Assembly (NCBI RefSeq): GCF_001899075.1
Contig: NZ_MKVA01000005.1
Coordinates: forward strand, 248,001-312,000
Reading direction: 5' to 3'
From: Devosia sp. 67-54
GTDB taxonomy: Bacteria > Pseudomonadota > Alphaproteobacteria > Rhizobiales > Devosiaceae
Length of the DNA: 64,000 nt
Part shown: positions 35,900 to 44,445 of the stretch, one piece after another
Position numbering within the stretch: position 1 is the first letter of the stretch
How the letters are laid out: each line of letters opens with the position of its first letter
Program-made: the position numbers and the translations under genes
Notes under the pieces: model-generated
The model's input: only the letters and a program-made list of their open reading frames with translations
What the model was told of the DNA's origin: nothing
Databases searched by the model: none

Positions 35900-35909
35900 G
35901 CCGCCCGTC

Positions 35910-36743
35910 CTAGCCCTTTATGCCCGCCGACGACAGGCCCTGCACATAGTAGCGCTGCAGCGGCAGCAGCAGCACGATGGGGATCAGCGCGGTGACCACC
36001 GCCACGGCGAAGAGCTGGTTCCAGAAGGTCTGGTATTGCTGCTGGAAGGCGGCCATCCCGACCTGGATCACCTTGAACTGCTGGCTCGGCATCGCCAGCA
36101 GCGGCCACAGGAAGGCCTCCCACTGGAACACGAACAGCAGCAGCCCGGCGCTGATGCAGGTGGGGATCGAGAGCGGCACATAGATCCGCCACAGGATGTC
36201 GAACCAGGTGGCGCCGTCGATCTGGGCCGCCTCGAGATAGTCGGACGGCACCTGCCGGAAGAACTGGTAGAACAGGAACACCGCAAGGCCGTTGGCGACG
36301 CTGGGCACGATCAGGGCGGCGATGTTGTCGACCCAGCCCAGTTGCAGCGTCACCGAATAGAGCGGCAGCGCGATGGCCTCGAATGGCAGCATGAAGCTGA
36401 CGATGACGAAGGCGAGCACCAGGCCTTTGCCCTTGAAGTCGAACAGCGCGAAGGCAAAGCCGGCGGCGCCGTTGACGACGATCCCGGCGATCACCGTCAC
36501 CACGGCGACCAGCAGGGTATTGGCGATGATGAGGCCAAAACCCTGGTCGAGGATGCCGCTATAGGCCTCGAGCGAGAAGGGCACGGGGATCAGCGCCTTG
36601 GGAGTGAAGGGGAAAAGGTCGGCGAAGACTTCGCTGTTCGGCCGCAGCGACGACACGATCGCCCACCACAGCGGCAGCACGAACACGAAGGCGATGGCGA
36701 TGTAGGCGAGGTGCCTGAGGCCGAGGGCAGCGCCGCGCTTCAT
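35910..36743 (-). CDS. ABC transporter permease, MalG type (nucleoside operon)
   Basis: 277-residue membrane subunit. It begins MKRGAALGLRHLAYIAIAFV; the EAA loop is LEAAQIDGATWFDILWRIYV, and the end QRYYVQGLSSAGIKG is a MalG-type tail. The ATG overlaps the preceding permease stop (ATGA). It belongs to the leftward operon with a nucleoside hydrolase and a binding protein. Confidence 0.92.
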   Translation of the reverse strand: MKRGAALGLRHLAYIAIAFVFVLPLWWAIVSSLRPNSEVFADLFPFTPKALIPVPFSLEAYSGILDQGFGLIIANTLLVAVVTVIAGIVVNGAAGFAFALFDFKGKGLVLAFVIVSFMLPFEAIALPLYSVTLQLGWVDNIAALIVPSVANGLAVFLFYQFFRQVPSDYLEAAQIDGATWFDILWRIYVPLSIPTCISAGLLLFVFQWEAFLWPLLAMPSQQFKVIQVGMAAFQQQYQTFWNQLFAVAVVTALIPIVLLLPLQRYYVQGLSSAGIKG

Positions 36744-37612
36744 GATGCTGCCTCCGTGCGGCGGGAGAGCAGCCGGAACTGCAGGCCGACGATCAGCAGC
36801 AACAGCAGCACCAGCACCACGATGATCGCCATCGCCCGTCCCATGTCGCCGAAGATGAAGCCGGATTTGTAGGCCTCGTACATCAGCACGTTGGTGGAAT
36901 CCGCCGGGCCGCCCTGGGTCAGCATGAAGATGGGGGCAAACAGCAGGAAATTGATGGACACGTCGGCCACCAGCACGAACAGCAGCGTCGGCCGCAGCAG
37001 TGGAACCGTGATATAGACCAGCCGCTGCCAGGCGCGGGCGCCGTCGATCCGCGCCGCGTCGTAGATTTCGGGCGAAATGTTCTGCAGGCCGCCGACGATG
37101 AAGATCATCCAGTACGAGATGCCCTTCCAGGTGGCGATGGCGATGATCGAATAGAGCGCCAGGCCTTCGGAGGTCAGCCAAGGTTGCGCCGGCAGCCCGG
37201 CGACATTGAGCAGGCCGTTCACCAGCCCGTCCGGCGTCAGCATGATGCGCCAGATGATCACCGCGGTCGGCAGCGACACGCCGATCGGAATGAGAAACAG
37301 CACCCGGTAGAGGGTGATGCCGCGGAACTTCTGCACGTAGAGCAGCGCCAGCCCGAGCGCCAGCGCGATCTGGATGGGGTTCATCAGCAGGTTGAACCAC
37401 AGCGTCACCTGCAGCGATTTCCAGAACGTCGTATCGGCGGCGAGCGCCAGATAATTGCCGATCCCGACGAAGATCGTGTCGCCCCTGACGACGTTGAACA
37501 GGCTGTCGGAGACGGCGAGCGCGATCGGATAGAGCCGGAACACCACCAGGCCGAGCAGCGCCGGCGCAAGGCACAGCACGGCGAAGAAGACGGGGGTTCG
37601 GCGTGTCGTCAT
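36740..37612 (-). CDS. ABC transporter permease, MalF/UgpA type (nucleoside operon)
   Basis: 290-residue membrane subunit. It starts MTTRRTPVFFAVLCLAPALL, with SDSLFNVVRGDTIFVGIGNY as the first periplasmic loop and the EAA loop YDAARIDGARAWQRLVYITV. It is separated from the binding-protein gene by a 50-base gap holding a GC stem-loop, and coupled to the MalG-type permease by an ATGA overlap. Confidence 0.92.
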   Translation of the reverse strand: MTTRRTPVFFAVLCLAPALLGLVVFRLYPIALAVSDSLFNVVRGDTIFVGIGNYLALAADTTFWKSLQVTLWFNLLMNPIQIALALGLALLYVQKFRGITLYRVLFLIPIGVSLPTAVIIWRIMLTPDGLVNGLLNVAGLPAQPWLTSEGLALYSIIAIATWKGISYWMIFIVGGLQNISPEIYDAARIDGARAWQRLVYITVPLLRPTLLFVLVADVSINFLLFAPIFMLTQGGPADSTNVLMYEAYKSGFIFGDMGRAMAIIVVLVLLLLLIVGLQFRLLSRRTEAAS

Positions 37613-37631
37613 GCAAGGCTCCGGGGGCGGA

Positions 37632-37655
37632 GCCCTCCCGCCGAAGCGGGAGGGC
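37632..37655 (-). promoter_or_regulatory. Intercistronic stem-loop after the binding-protein gene
   Basis: Perfect 10-bp arms GCCCTCCCGC and GCGGGAGGGC flank a four-base loop (CGAA on the plus strand, TTCG on the transcript strand, a very stable UUCG tetraloop). It lies seven bases after the binding-protein stop, as in the other importers here. There is no T-run. Confidence 0.55.
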
Positions 37656-37662
37656 GATGGGC

Positions 37663-38985
37663 CTATTGGGCGACGCGCTTGGCGGCGGCCTCGAATTTCT
37701 GCACCGCGCTCTTGAGGGCATCGGCAACGGGCACGCCGTTGGAGATGTCGGTGAAGGCGGTGCGGAAGGCATCCTGCAACTGGCCATAGGCTGCCGTCAC
37801 CGGCCGCGCCTTGGCGGTATTGAGCGAGTCATAGACGCCCAGGCGGAACACGTCCTGCGGGAAGGTGTCGAAGGCGGGCGAGGTGCTGATCTCGTCGAGC
37901 AGCGGCTTGTACACGGGCAACTGGTTCAGCGCCTTGAACCAGACGCGCGTGCCCTCGTCCGAGGTGGTGAGATATTTGGCGAAGTCGAACGCGTCCTGCT
38001 GGTCGGCGGAGGCGGCGTTGACGCCGACATACCAGCTGCCGGTCGGGGTCAGCACCTTGCCGCCCGCGAAATAGGGGTAGGGCGCAACGCCGTAATCGAC
38101 GCTGGTGGCGCTGAGGATCGGCAGGTTCCAGGTGCCGCCGACGAACATCGCAAGCTTGCCGGTGGTGAACAGCTGCGCCGCCTCGCCATAGCCCAGCCCC
38201 TTCGGGCTCACGCCCCACTCGTTGTAGAGGTTGGACCAGTAGGTGGCGGCCTTCGTCCAGGCGGGGCTGTCGAGATAGCCCTCGGCGGTGACGCCGTCGG
38301 GCGCGATCACGTCGGTGCCCAGCGATTCACCGAAGGGCTGCAACTGGTAGAGCTCGGCGAACTGCTCGACGCTGAAGCCGTATTGCGTGGTGCGGCCATT
38401 GTCCTTCACCGTCAGCTTCCTGGCCGCATCAGCGATCTGCTCCCAGGTCCAGCGCTTGCTCGAGGCCAGCTCGTCGACCTGCTTCTGGCTCGCCGACTGC
38501 CCGGCCGTCAGCCCGTCCGGCGGCGTGATGCCGGCGGCCTTGAACAGCGCCTTGTTGTAGAACAGCACCTGCGCGGAATTGTTGATCGGCAGGGCGTATT
38601 GCGTGCCGTCATACTTGCCGGCATCGACGCTGGCCTGCACCAGGGTGGAGGTGTCGATCCCCTGGTCGATCTTGGACAGGAAGCCGCGCGACGCATAGCT
38701 CGCCACCAGCGGCGCATCGACATAGACGAGGTCGATGCCCTTGTCCTTGGAGCGCAGCCGCAGCTCGGCCACCTGGAAGAACTGGGCGAACGGATAGGAT
38801 TGCAGCTTGATCTTGATGCCGGGATGGGCCGCCTCGTAGCTGTCGGCCACCGCCTGCATCGCGGTGGTGTCGCCACCTTCGATCACGATCATGTTGAGCG
38901 TCTTGTCCGCCGCCAGTGCGGAGGTGGCGAGCAGGCCGGCAGCAAGGCCGGCCATTGCCGCAGTCTTCCAGATCATCTTCATCAT
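37663..38985 (-). CDS. ABC transporter substrate-binding protein, family 1 (nucleoside operon)
   Basis: 440-residue periplasmic protein. The signal peptide is MMKMIWKTAAMAGLAAGLLA, ending ATSALAA. The mature region TLNMIVIEGGDTTAMQAVAD and the segment GIDLVYVDAPLVASYASRGF are family 1. Two adjacent ATGs (38985 and 38982) overlap the nucleoside hydrolase stop; AAGGGG lies four to seven bases upstream. Because it is coupled to a nucleoside hydrolase and a former adenosine deaminase, a nucleoside or riboside ligand is inferred, although family 1 proteins usually bind sugars. Confidence 0.88.
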   Translation of the reverse strand: MMKMIWKTAAMAGLAAGLLATSALAADKTLNMIVIEGGDTTAMQAVADSYEAAHPGIKIKLQSYPFAQFFQVAELRLRSKDKGIDLVYVDAPLVASYASRGFLSKIDQGIDTSTLVQASVDAGKYDGTQYALPINNSAQVLFYNKALFKAAGITPPDGLTAGQSASQKQVDELASSKRWTWEQIADAARKLTVKDNGRTTQYGFSVEQFAELYQLQPFGESLGTDVIAPDGVTAEGYLDSPAWTKAATYWSNLYNEWGVSPKGLGYGEAAQLFTTGKLAMFVGGTWNLPILSATSVDYGVAPYPYFAGGKVLTPTGSWYVGVNAASADQQDAFDFAKYLTTSDEGTRVWFKALNQLPVYKPLLDEISTSPAFDTFPQDVFRLGVYDSLNTAKARPVTAAYGQLQDAFRTAFTDISNGVPVADALKSAVQKFEAAAKRVAQ

Positions 38986-39986
38986 GCAGCCCCTTGGGTT
39001 CGCGTTTTGGACGTGGTGGCGTAGCGCTTCGCCGCCCAGATCAGCGCCTGGGTGACGAGGTCGGTGAACCGCGTGGTGTCGGCGCTCATGGCGACATCGA
39101 CATTCATCGTGCGCGTGTCGTGCTTGCGATCCTGCGGCCTGAGATCGATCAGCGTCTGGCCGTAGCTTTCGCAATCGGCGACGATCACCTCGCCCGGCCG
39201 CGGCTCGACGGCGAAGATGTCCGGCTCGATCAAATAGGCGATCGTGCATGGATCGTGCAGGGGGGCGCCGCGCGGATCGGCGCCGGCAAAGGCATGATAG
39301 GTGCCGCAGTAGAACTGCATGATATCGGCGGCGGGATTGGGACCCGGCTGCGCCGCCCGCACCGCGTCGATGGCCGCCTGCGCCAGCCGCGTCTGGTGCG
39401 TGACGTTGAGGCCGAACATCACCAGCTTCACGCCGGACCTGAAGACGATGCGTGCCGCCTCGGCATCGGCCCAGATGTTGAACTCGGCCGCCGGCGTGAC
39501 ATTGCCCTCGGTGCTGGAGCCGCCCATGAACACGAGGCGCTTGATCTTGCCCGCCAGGTCCGGTCGCTTGGCGAGGACCAGCGCGGCGTTGGTCATCGGC
39601 CCGATGACCACCAGGGTGATTTCGCCCGGATGCGCCTCGACCCGCTCGATGATGGCGTCGACGGCATGCTGCCCCTGCGCCGCGCGCGTCGCCGGCGGCA
39701 GGTCGGCGCCGGCGCTGTCGAGGCCGCTCGGGCCGTGGAAGGCGGCGGGGAAGTCGTAGCGATGCAGCAGCGGCTGCACCGCCCCGGCATGGACCGGCAC
39801 GTCGAGGCCGAACGCCTCGACGATGCGCAGCGCATTGTTGGTGGTGTTGGCGAGGGAGGCGTTGCCGCACACCGTGGTGATGGCCTCGAGCCGAATCCGG
39901 TCGTGCCAGGCCGCCAGCAGGATCGCCGCCATGTCGTCATGTCCCGGGTCGCAATCGATGATGACCCGTTCGGGAGCTTCCGCCAT
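38982..39986 (-). CDS. Inosine-uridine type nucleoside N-ribohydrolase
   Basis: 334-residue cytoplasmic enzyme that hydrolyses the N-glycosidic bond of nucleosides, giving base and ribose. The calcium site DCDPGHDDMAAIL lies near the N-terminus; VIGPMTNAALVLAKRP, FMGGSSTEGNVTPAAEFNIW and FGLNVTHQTRL are family motifs, and HDPCTIAYLIEPDIF supplies the late Asp ligand. The ATG at 39986 is chosen since the DxDxxxDD motif then starts at its usual depth; a longer frame would add 36 unlikely residues. It is the first gene of the leftward operon, divergent from a LysR-type gene. Confidence 0.92.
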   Translation of the reverse strand: MAEAPERVIIDCDPGHDDMAAILLAAWHDRIRLEAITTVCGNASLANTTNNALRIVEAFGLDVPVHAGAVQPLLHRYDFPAAFHGPSGLDSAGADLPPATRAAQGQHAVDAIIERVEAHPGEITLVVIGPMTNAALVLAKRPDLAGKIKRLVFMGGSSTEGNVTPAAEFNIWADAEAARIVFRSGVKLVMFGLNVTHQTRLAQAAIDAVRAAQPGPNPAADIMQFYCGTYHAFAGADPRGAPLHDPCTIAYLIEPDIFAVEPRPGEVIVADCESYGQTLIDLRPQDRKHDTRTMNVDVAMSADTTRFTDLVTQALIWAAKRYATTSKTRTQGAA

Positions 39987-40151
39987 TGCTGTCCTGCCTG
40001 CTCGGATGATCCAGTAAAACTGCCGGGACTTTTTCCGTCCGAGGTCCGTTTTGGCTCCCCGGCGGCGGCCAAAAGTCCAAATTTCAAGGGGCAACGGTAG
40101 GATGGACGTGCCGCGCCCAATAGCCTAAATTTGGCCGGTCAGTTGACTTTT

Positions 40152-40166
40152 ATTCAACGATTGAAT
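40152..40166. promoter_or_regulatory. ATTCAA-CGA-TTGAAT palindrome overlapping the LysR-type start codon
   Basis: A perfect 15-bp palindrome with six-base arms covers the first bases of the ATG at 40165. A looser inverted pair, CCAAATTT (40077-40084) and AAATTTGG (40127-40134), lies upstream in the same divergent gap. Either could be the regulator's site; overlap with the start codon would fit autorepression. Confidence 0.4.
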
Positions 40167-41160
40167 GCTGCATCTGCTCAACGCCATTCGCGCCTTCGAG
40201 GTCGCCGCACGCCTGGGGAGCGTCAGCAAGGCCGCCGAGGAGCTGCGCGTGACGAGCGGCGCCGTCAGCCGCCACATCAAGAACCTCGAGGCCGAGTTCG
40301 GCATCCAGCTGTTCGAGCGCGGCAACAGGTCGTTGCGCCTCACGCCCGAGGCCGCCGCCTTCGCCGCGACCATCACCGAAGCCTTCGCCTCGATGACGCG
40401 CGGGGTGGAGCACCTGCGCGCCGCCTACCGGCAATCCACCATCATGCTGACGGCGCCCGACACGTTTCTGCTGCGCTGGCTGGTGCCGCGCCTCAACAGC
40501 CTCGATGCCGCGCTGGGCGGCAAGTCGGTGCGGCTGACGACGTGGACGCGCGAGATCAATCCGGCCGACCGGTCGATCGACGTCTATGTCGGCGTCGGCC
40601 CGCTGCTCGACATCGCCGGCCTGACGGTGATCGAGATCGGCGCGGAAACCTTCGGTCCGGTGGTGAGCCCGATGCTGCTGCGCGATCACGAGGTCACCGC
40701 GGATTATCTGTGGTCGCTCCCCCGCCTCGACATTCGCTGGCCCCCGGACATGTGGACCAACTGGGCGCGCGAGGCCGGCCATGTGCTGCCGCCGCGCGAG
40801 ACCATCTGGTATGATACGCTGACCTACAGCGTGCAGGCGGCAGAAGCCGGGCTCGGCGTCGCCATCGGACCGGGCCCCGCCGTGTGGGACGCGCTCCAGC
40901 ACGGCCGCCTCGTCGCCCCGCTCGGGCTGATCAGCCGGCCGGGCCGATGGTTCCTCGCCTGGCGCAGCGACCGCGCCGGATCGACCATGAATACCATCGC
41001 ACGATGGTTCCAGCACGAGATGCAGCGGTCGGCAGCGCAAGGGCTGGCCGGGGTTCCCGAGGCCGACGGCCAGGGACCGGTCCGATCGGCTATTGGCCGC
41101 GCCCGGCCTTCCGGAATTCCCGGGGCGACGTCCCGGTCCAGCGCCGGAAGGCGAGGGTGA
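40165..41160 (+). CDS. LysR-family regulator (GcvA-like)
   Basis: 331-residue regulator. The HTH is N-terminal: LLNAIRAFEVAARLGSVSKA then AEELRVTSGAVSRHIKNLEA, a GcvA-type arrangement. The effector domain has TAPDTFLLRWLVPRLNSLDA, and SVQAAEAGLGVAIGPGPAVW as the usual late motif. The ATG at 40165 has no clear ribosome site. It is divergent from the nucleoside hydrolase and most likely controls that operon. The last approximately 25 residues (GRARPSGIPGATSRSSAGRR) look non-native and overlap the opposing AraC-type gene by 71 bases. Confidence 0.88.
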   Translation: MLHLLNAIRAFEVAARLGSVSKAAEELRVTSGAVSRHIKNLEAEFGIQLFERGNRSLRLTPEAAAFAATITEAFASMTRGVEHLRAAYRQSTIMLTAPDTFLLRWLVPRLNSLDAALGGKSVRLTTWTREINPADRSIDVYVGVGPLLDIAGLTVIEIGAETFGPVVSPMLLRDHEVTADYLWSLPRLDIRWPPDMWTNWAREAGHVLPPRETIWYDTLTYSVQAAEAGLGVAIGPGPAVWDALQHGRLVAPLGLISRPGRWFLAWRSDRAGSTMNTIARWFQHEMQRSAAQGLAGVPEADGQGPVRSAIGRARPSGIPGATSRSSAGRRG

Positions 41161-42085
41161 ACGGCGGCGACGTGGAATAGCCGAGGAGCCCGGCGACATT
41201 GGCGATCGGAGCGTTGGAGGTTCCAACCATCCGCGTCGCCATGTCCTGGCGGACCTTTTCGAGCACTTCGGAAAACGACGTGCCCTCCTGCTGCAGGAGC
41301 CGCTGCATCTTTTTCGGACTGAGGCCGAGCGAGTTGGCGATGAAGTCGAGATTGCAATAGCCGGTTCCCATCACGCTCGGAATGGCGAGCGCCACGGTGG
41401 CACGAATTGTCTGGTCGTAGATCGGCGTCTGGCCGATGCGCCGCCGCACATAGCGGGAGACCAGTCCGCGCACCGGCCTCGGCCGCCCGCCCGCCTGCGC
41501 CGCGAGGTACGCCCTGTCGAGCAGCACCTCGTCGTGCTCGGCGCCGAACTCGACCTCGCAGCGAAACAGGGTCCGGTGCGGCGTGACGTCTGCCGGCGCA
41601 CAGTGCCGGAACCGCACCGCCATCAGCTCGGCGTCGATGCCGGTCCCGCCCCGGGCGAGCCTGACGCAATTGGCGACGCTCAGTTCCATGACCTGCCTGG
41701 GGGAGAATTCCGAATCGTCCGTCCGGTAGCGGACGATCACGTGCGGTTGGGCGGGATCGTTGATCAATTGCAGGCTGTAGGCGTCGGTGTGCAGGCGCCA
41801 GTATTGCAGCCCGAGCCTGAACCACTCTTCGAACGTCTCGCTGAATGCCGCCATCAGCATGATGGGCCCCGCATTGGGGAAGTCCGAGGGCAGCGTGCCC
41901 GACCAGGTCAGGGCGAAGGACGGCATGGCGAGGCGATCGGCGGCGAGTTCCAGCGCCATGGCCAGCCTGCGCCAGGAGATGAACTGGTCGCCGTCGGTGA
42001 GGCAGGACGGGTCGAGCCCGGCGTCGCGCACGAGTTCGATCGGATCGCCGCCGCGGGCGCGCACGAGGTCCGCAAAGCCGTACAT
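41090..42085 (-). CDS. AraC-family transcriptional regulator (OruR/arabinose-binding-like)
   Basis: 331-residue regulator. The N-terminal ligand domain (GFADLVRARGGDPIELVRDA, FISWRRLAMALELAADRL) matches the arabinose-binding-like domain of OruR-type proteins. The C-terminal double HTH is NLDFIANSLGLSPKKMQRLL and VAGLLGYSTSPPFTLAFRRW followed by TGTSPREFRK, the AraC signature. The ATG at 42085 is the conservative start. Family-like residues (KDRYIRSTI) continue upstream, so a TTG at 42145 is possible. Target genes are unknown. Confidence 0.85.
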   Translation of the reverse strand: MYGFADLVRARGGDPIELVRDAGLDPSCLTDGDQFISWRRLAMALELAADRLAMPSFALTWSGTLPSDFPNAGPIMLMAAFSETFEEWFRLGLQYWRLHTDAYSLQLINDPAQPHVIVRYRTDDSEFSPRQVMELSVANCVRLARGGTGIDAELMAVRFRHCAPADVTPHRTLFRCEVEFGAEHDEVLLDRAYLAAQAGGRPRPVRGLVSRYVRRRIGQTPIYDQTIRATVALAIPSVMGTGYCNLDFIANSLGLSPKKMQRLLQQEGTSFSEVLEKVRQDMATRMVGTSNAPIANVAGLLGYSTSPPFTLAFRRWTGTSPREFRKAGRGQ

Positions 42086-42436
42086 GATCGTGCTGCGGAT
42101 GTAGCGGTCCTTGGCGCGTCGTCGGCGTCTCGCGGCAAAATTCAATGCAGATGGTCCGGTGCGTCTCGCGGCGATGCCCGGCCGAGCGCGACTCCTTCGC
42201 GTCGTGGGCACCTGCGCCGAACTCTATCCACGCGACAGCAAGAACGGGATGCGTCAGATCAATCTGACCGACCATGTTTGCTTGGCTCGCCGAGGTTGTG
42301 TCCTGAAATATGAACTCGCTCGGTCCTGCGGTGAAGTTATGCCGTTTCTGCAGGACTGTCGCGCCAGGCCCGAAACATTTCATTTACGCCGGAAACGCTA
42401 CCGTGGGCTCGCGTCAACAACTCCTCACAAACAGCT
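42086..42436. other. Intergenic gap before the DUF2336 gene
   Basis: About 350 bases without a supported gene. The part from about 42230 onward is clearly lower in GC than its surroundings, as promoter regions here tend to be. It probably holds the divergent promoters for the AraC-type and DUF2336 genes, but I see no convincing -35/-10 pair. The first 60 bases may be the true N-terminus of the AraC-type protein. Confidence 0.4.
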
Positions 42437-43510
42437 ATGCTCGAACGATTAATTGATCTCGCTGCGCAAGCCGACAGCGACAGCCGTCGCGACTTGCTTA
42501 GAAGCATAGCAGATATGTTCTACAACAATGGCCGCGACCACATCGCCGAGAGCGAGGTCAGGCTGTTCGCCGATGTCGTGGGCCGCGCCCTCGAGGACAT
42601 GAGCGAAGAGCATCGCGAGGAATTCTCCGATCGGGTCGCGTCCGATCCGCGCACGCCGCGCGATCTTGCGCTGCGGCTCGCCGGCGACACGGCGGTGGTC
42701 GCCGCTCCGGTTCTCGGGCGGTCGCCGGTCCTCACCGACGACGACCTGATTTCCATCGCGAGCTCCAAAGGCACCGGCCATCGCCTGGCGATCTCCAGGC
42801 GCGAGCACGTCAGTGCGCGCGTCACCGATGTCCTGATCGACTTCGAAGAGACCGAGGTGATGCTGTCGCTGCTCGACAACCAGACGGCGCGGACCTCGCC
42901 GGCCGGCATGAAAAAGCTCGCCGGCCACGCCGAAAACATCGCCGAGCTGCGCGAGAAGCTCTGTCGCCGCGACGACGTCCCGCAATCGATCCTGCAGCGG
43001 ATCATGCCGCTGCTCAGCGAGGAGGCGCGCGAACGCGCCGAGCTGCTGCTCGAGAGCGGCAACGAGCAGTTGAGCGGCGTCATGGCGCAGGCCGGCACCT
43101 CGCTCGCGGTCGAACGCGCCGAGCGGGCGCGCCGGCGGCTGGCGATCAAGGCCATGGCGCAGCGGGTCGCGTCGGGGGCGCTCGGCCTCGATGCCTTCGT
43201 GGCGGATCTGGCGTCCCAGAACCGGCCGCTCGACCTCGCCCTCGGCCTGTCGTCGGTTGCAGCGCTGCCCGAACGGCAGGTCGCCAACGCGGTGATCTCG
43301 CTCAGCGCCGAACCGCTCGCGCTCGTCTGCAAAGCCCTCGACATGACCCCGGCGTCGTACCGGATCGCGGAGGGCATGCGCCGCGAAAGCATGCGGCTCA
43401 GCCGCGAGGTGCCGGCGGCATCGCTCGAGCAATATGGCAGGCTCGACGTCGCGACCGCGCGGCGCGGCGTGCGCTTCGTCCAGGTTCGCGCCAACGTGGC
43501 CGCCGGCTAG
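42437..43510 (+). CDS. DUF2336-family protein
   Basis: 357-residue, almost wholly helical cytoplasmic protein rich in Arg, Glu and Leu. It matches the alphaproteobacterial DUF2336 pattern: DRVASDPRTPRDLALRLAGD, VAAPVLGRSPVLTDDDLISI, HRLAISRREHVSARVTDVLI, HEAT-like helical pairs. Function is unestablished. It is followed 12 bases later by a PilZ protein and then an 82-residue protein, an apparent operon. The link to PilZ hints at motility or cyclic-di-GMP physiology. The low-GC upstream region and the lack of a strong ribosome site leave the exact start slightly open. Confidence 0.8.
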   Translation: MLERLIDLAAQADSDSRRDLLRSIADMFYNNGRDHIAESEVRLFADVVGRALEDMSEEHREEFSDRVASDPRTPRDLALRLAGDTAVVAAPVLGRSPVLTDDDLISIASSKGTGHRLAISRREHVSARVTDVLIDFEETEVMLSLLDNQTARTSPAGMKKLAGHAENIAELREKLCRRDDVPQSILQRIMPLLSEEARERAELLLESGNEQLSGVMAQAGTSLAVERAERARRRLAIKAMAQRVASGALGLDAFVADLASQNRPLDLALGLSSVAALPERQVANAVISLSAEPLALVCKALDMTPASYRIAEGMRRESMRLSREVPAASLEQYGRLDVATARRGVRFVQVRANVAAG

Positions 43511-43522
43511 CGCAGGTCGACC

Positions 43523-44152
43523 ATGCCCCCTCGAACGCGATTCGCCGCCCCGCAGGACATCCGCTATGTCGGCCCCATCGGCGGCCGCTACAGCCTCGCA
43601 CCGGCCGACGGCCCCGACGCGGGAAAAGCCGAAATCTACGCCTGCCGCGCGGTCAGCCTGTCGCCGACCAACGCCGTGCTGACGGTTCCGGTCGTTGCCC
43701 CCGCCGGCCGCCAGATCGTGCTCATGCTCGACCATATCGGGCTCATCCGCGGCACCGTCTCGCGCTCGGCGAAGGCCGACCTGCACGTCGCGATCACGGC
43801 CACCGCGGCGGAGCGCGAGAAGCTCGCGGCGAAGATCAACTGGCTCAAGAAGCACCGCCACAACCAGGCGGACAATGCGCGCGATGCAAAGCGCTGGCGT
43901 CCGAAAAATCCCAAGGGCGTCTTCTGTCTCGACGATGGCTCGGAACATCCGTGCTTCATCGTCGATGTCTCGGCGTCCGGCGCCGCCATCTCCGGCGGGG
44001 TCGTGCCCGCAATCGGCACGCCCGTCCGTCTCGGCGAGCTGCCCGGCGTGGTGGTCCGCCACACGGAAACCGGATTCGGAATCCGCTTCCAGGCGACGCA
44101 GCAGCAGAGCGGGCTCGAGGCCAGCATCGGCGCCCGGCCGACCACACCATAG
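43523..44152 (+). CDS. PilZ-domain protein
   Basis: 209 residues. The C-terminal approximately 75 residues fit a PilZ fold: CFIVDVSASGAAISGGVVPA (equivalent to the D/NxSxxG motif), then GTPVRLGELPGVVVRHTETG and FGIRF. An upstream Arg-rich stretch (KKHRHNQADNARDAKRWRPK) may provide the RxxxR arm that binds cyclic-di-GMP. The N-terminal half (APQDIRYVGPIGGRYSLAPA onward) is a second beta-rich, possibly degenerate PilZ unit. It is co-directional with DUF2336, 12 bases apart. Confidence 0.78.
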   Translation: MPPRTRFAAPQDIRYVGPIGGRYSLAPADGPDAGKAEIYACRAVSLSPTNAVLTVPVVAPAGRQIVLMLDHIGLIRGTVSRSAKADLHVAITATAAEREKLAAKINWLKKHRHNQADNARDAKRWRPKNPKGVFCLDDGSEHPCFIVDVSASGAAISGGVVPAIGTPVRLGELPGVVVRHTETGFGIRFQATQQQSGLEASIGARPTTP

Positions 44153-44166
44153 GCGCCACGCATCAT

Positions 44167-44415
44167 ATGAAGTCGACCTTCGTCGTCACCTGGACCGGCA
44201 TCGCAACCTGGGCCGGCCCCACGGGCACACTCGACAGTGCCGCCCGCGCGCTGGCCGTGGCCATGGGCATGAGGAGCCTCGGCATGCGCGACATCGTCAT
44301 CCGCGAGGACCGGCCCGACGGCGCCTGGCGCACGCTCACCCTCGCCGAACTGGACGCCCTGGCGCAGGAGGAAAACGCCCCGCCCAGGCAACGGCATGAC
44401 CCCGCCGCACCTTAG
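44167..44415 (+). CDS. Small conserved-looking hypothetical protein
   Basis: 82 residues (MKSTFVVTWTGIATWAGPTG at the start), 14 bases after the PilZ stop, probably in the same operon. It has an alpha/beta look with no signal peptide or membrane helix and a disordered Pro-rich tail. I recognise no family. It ends about 30 bases before the convergent tRNA. Confidence 0.6.
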   Translation: MKSTFVVTWTGIATWAGPTGTLDSAARALAVAMGMRSLGMRDIVIREDRPDGAWRTLTLAELDALAQEENAPPRQRHDPAAP

Positions 44416-44445
44416 GCGTGGTGAGACTAAACGAAGAAAAAGCGT

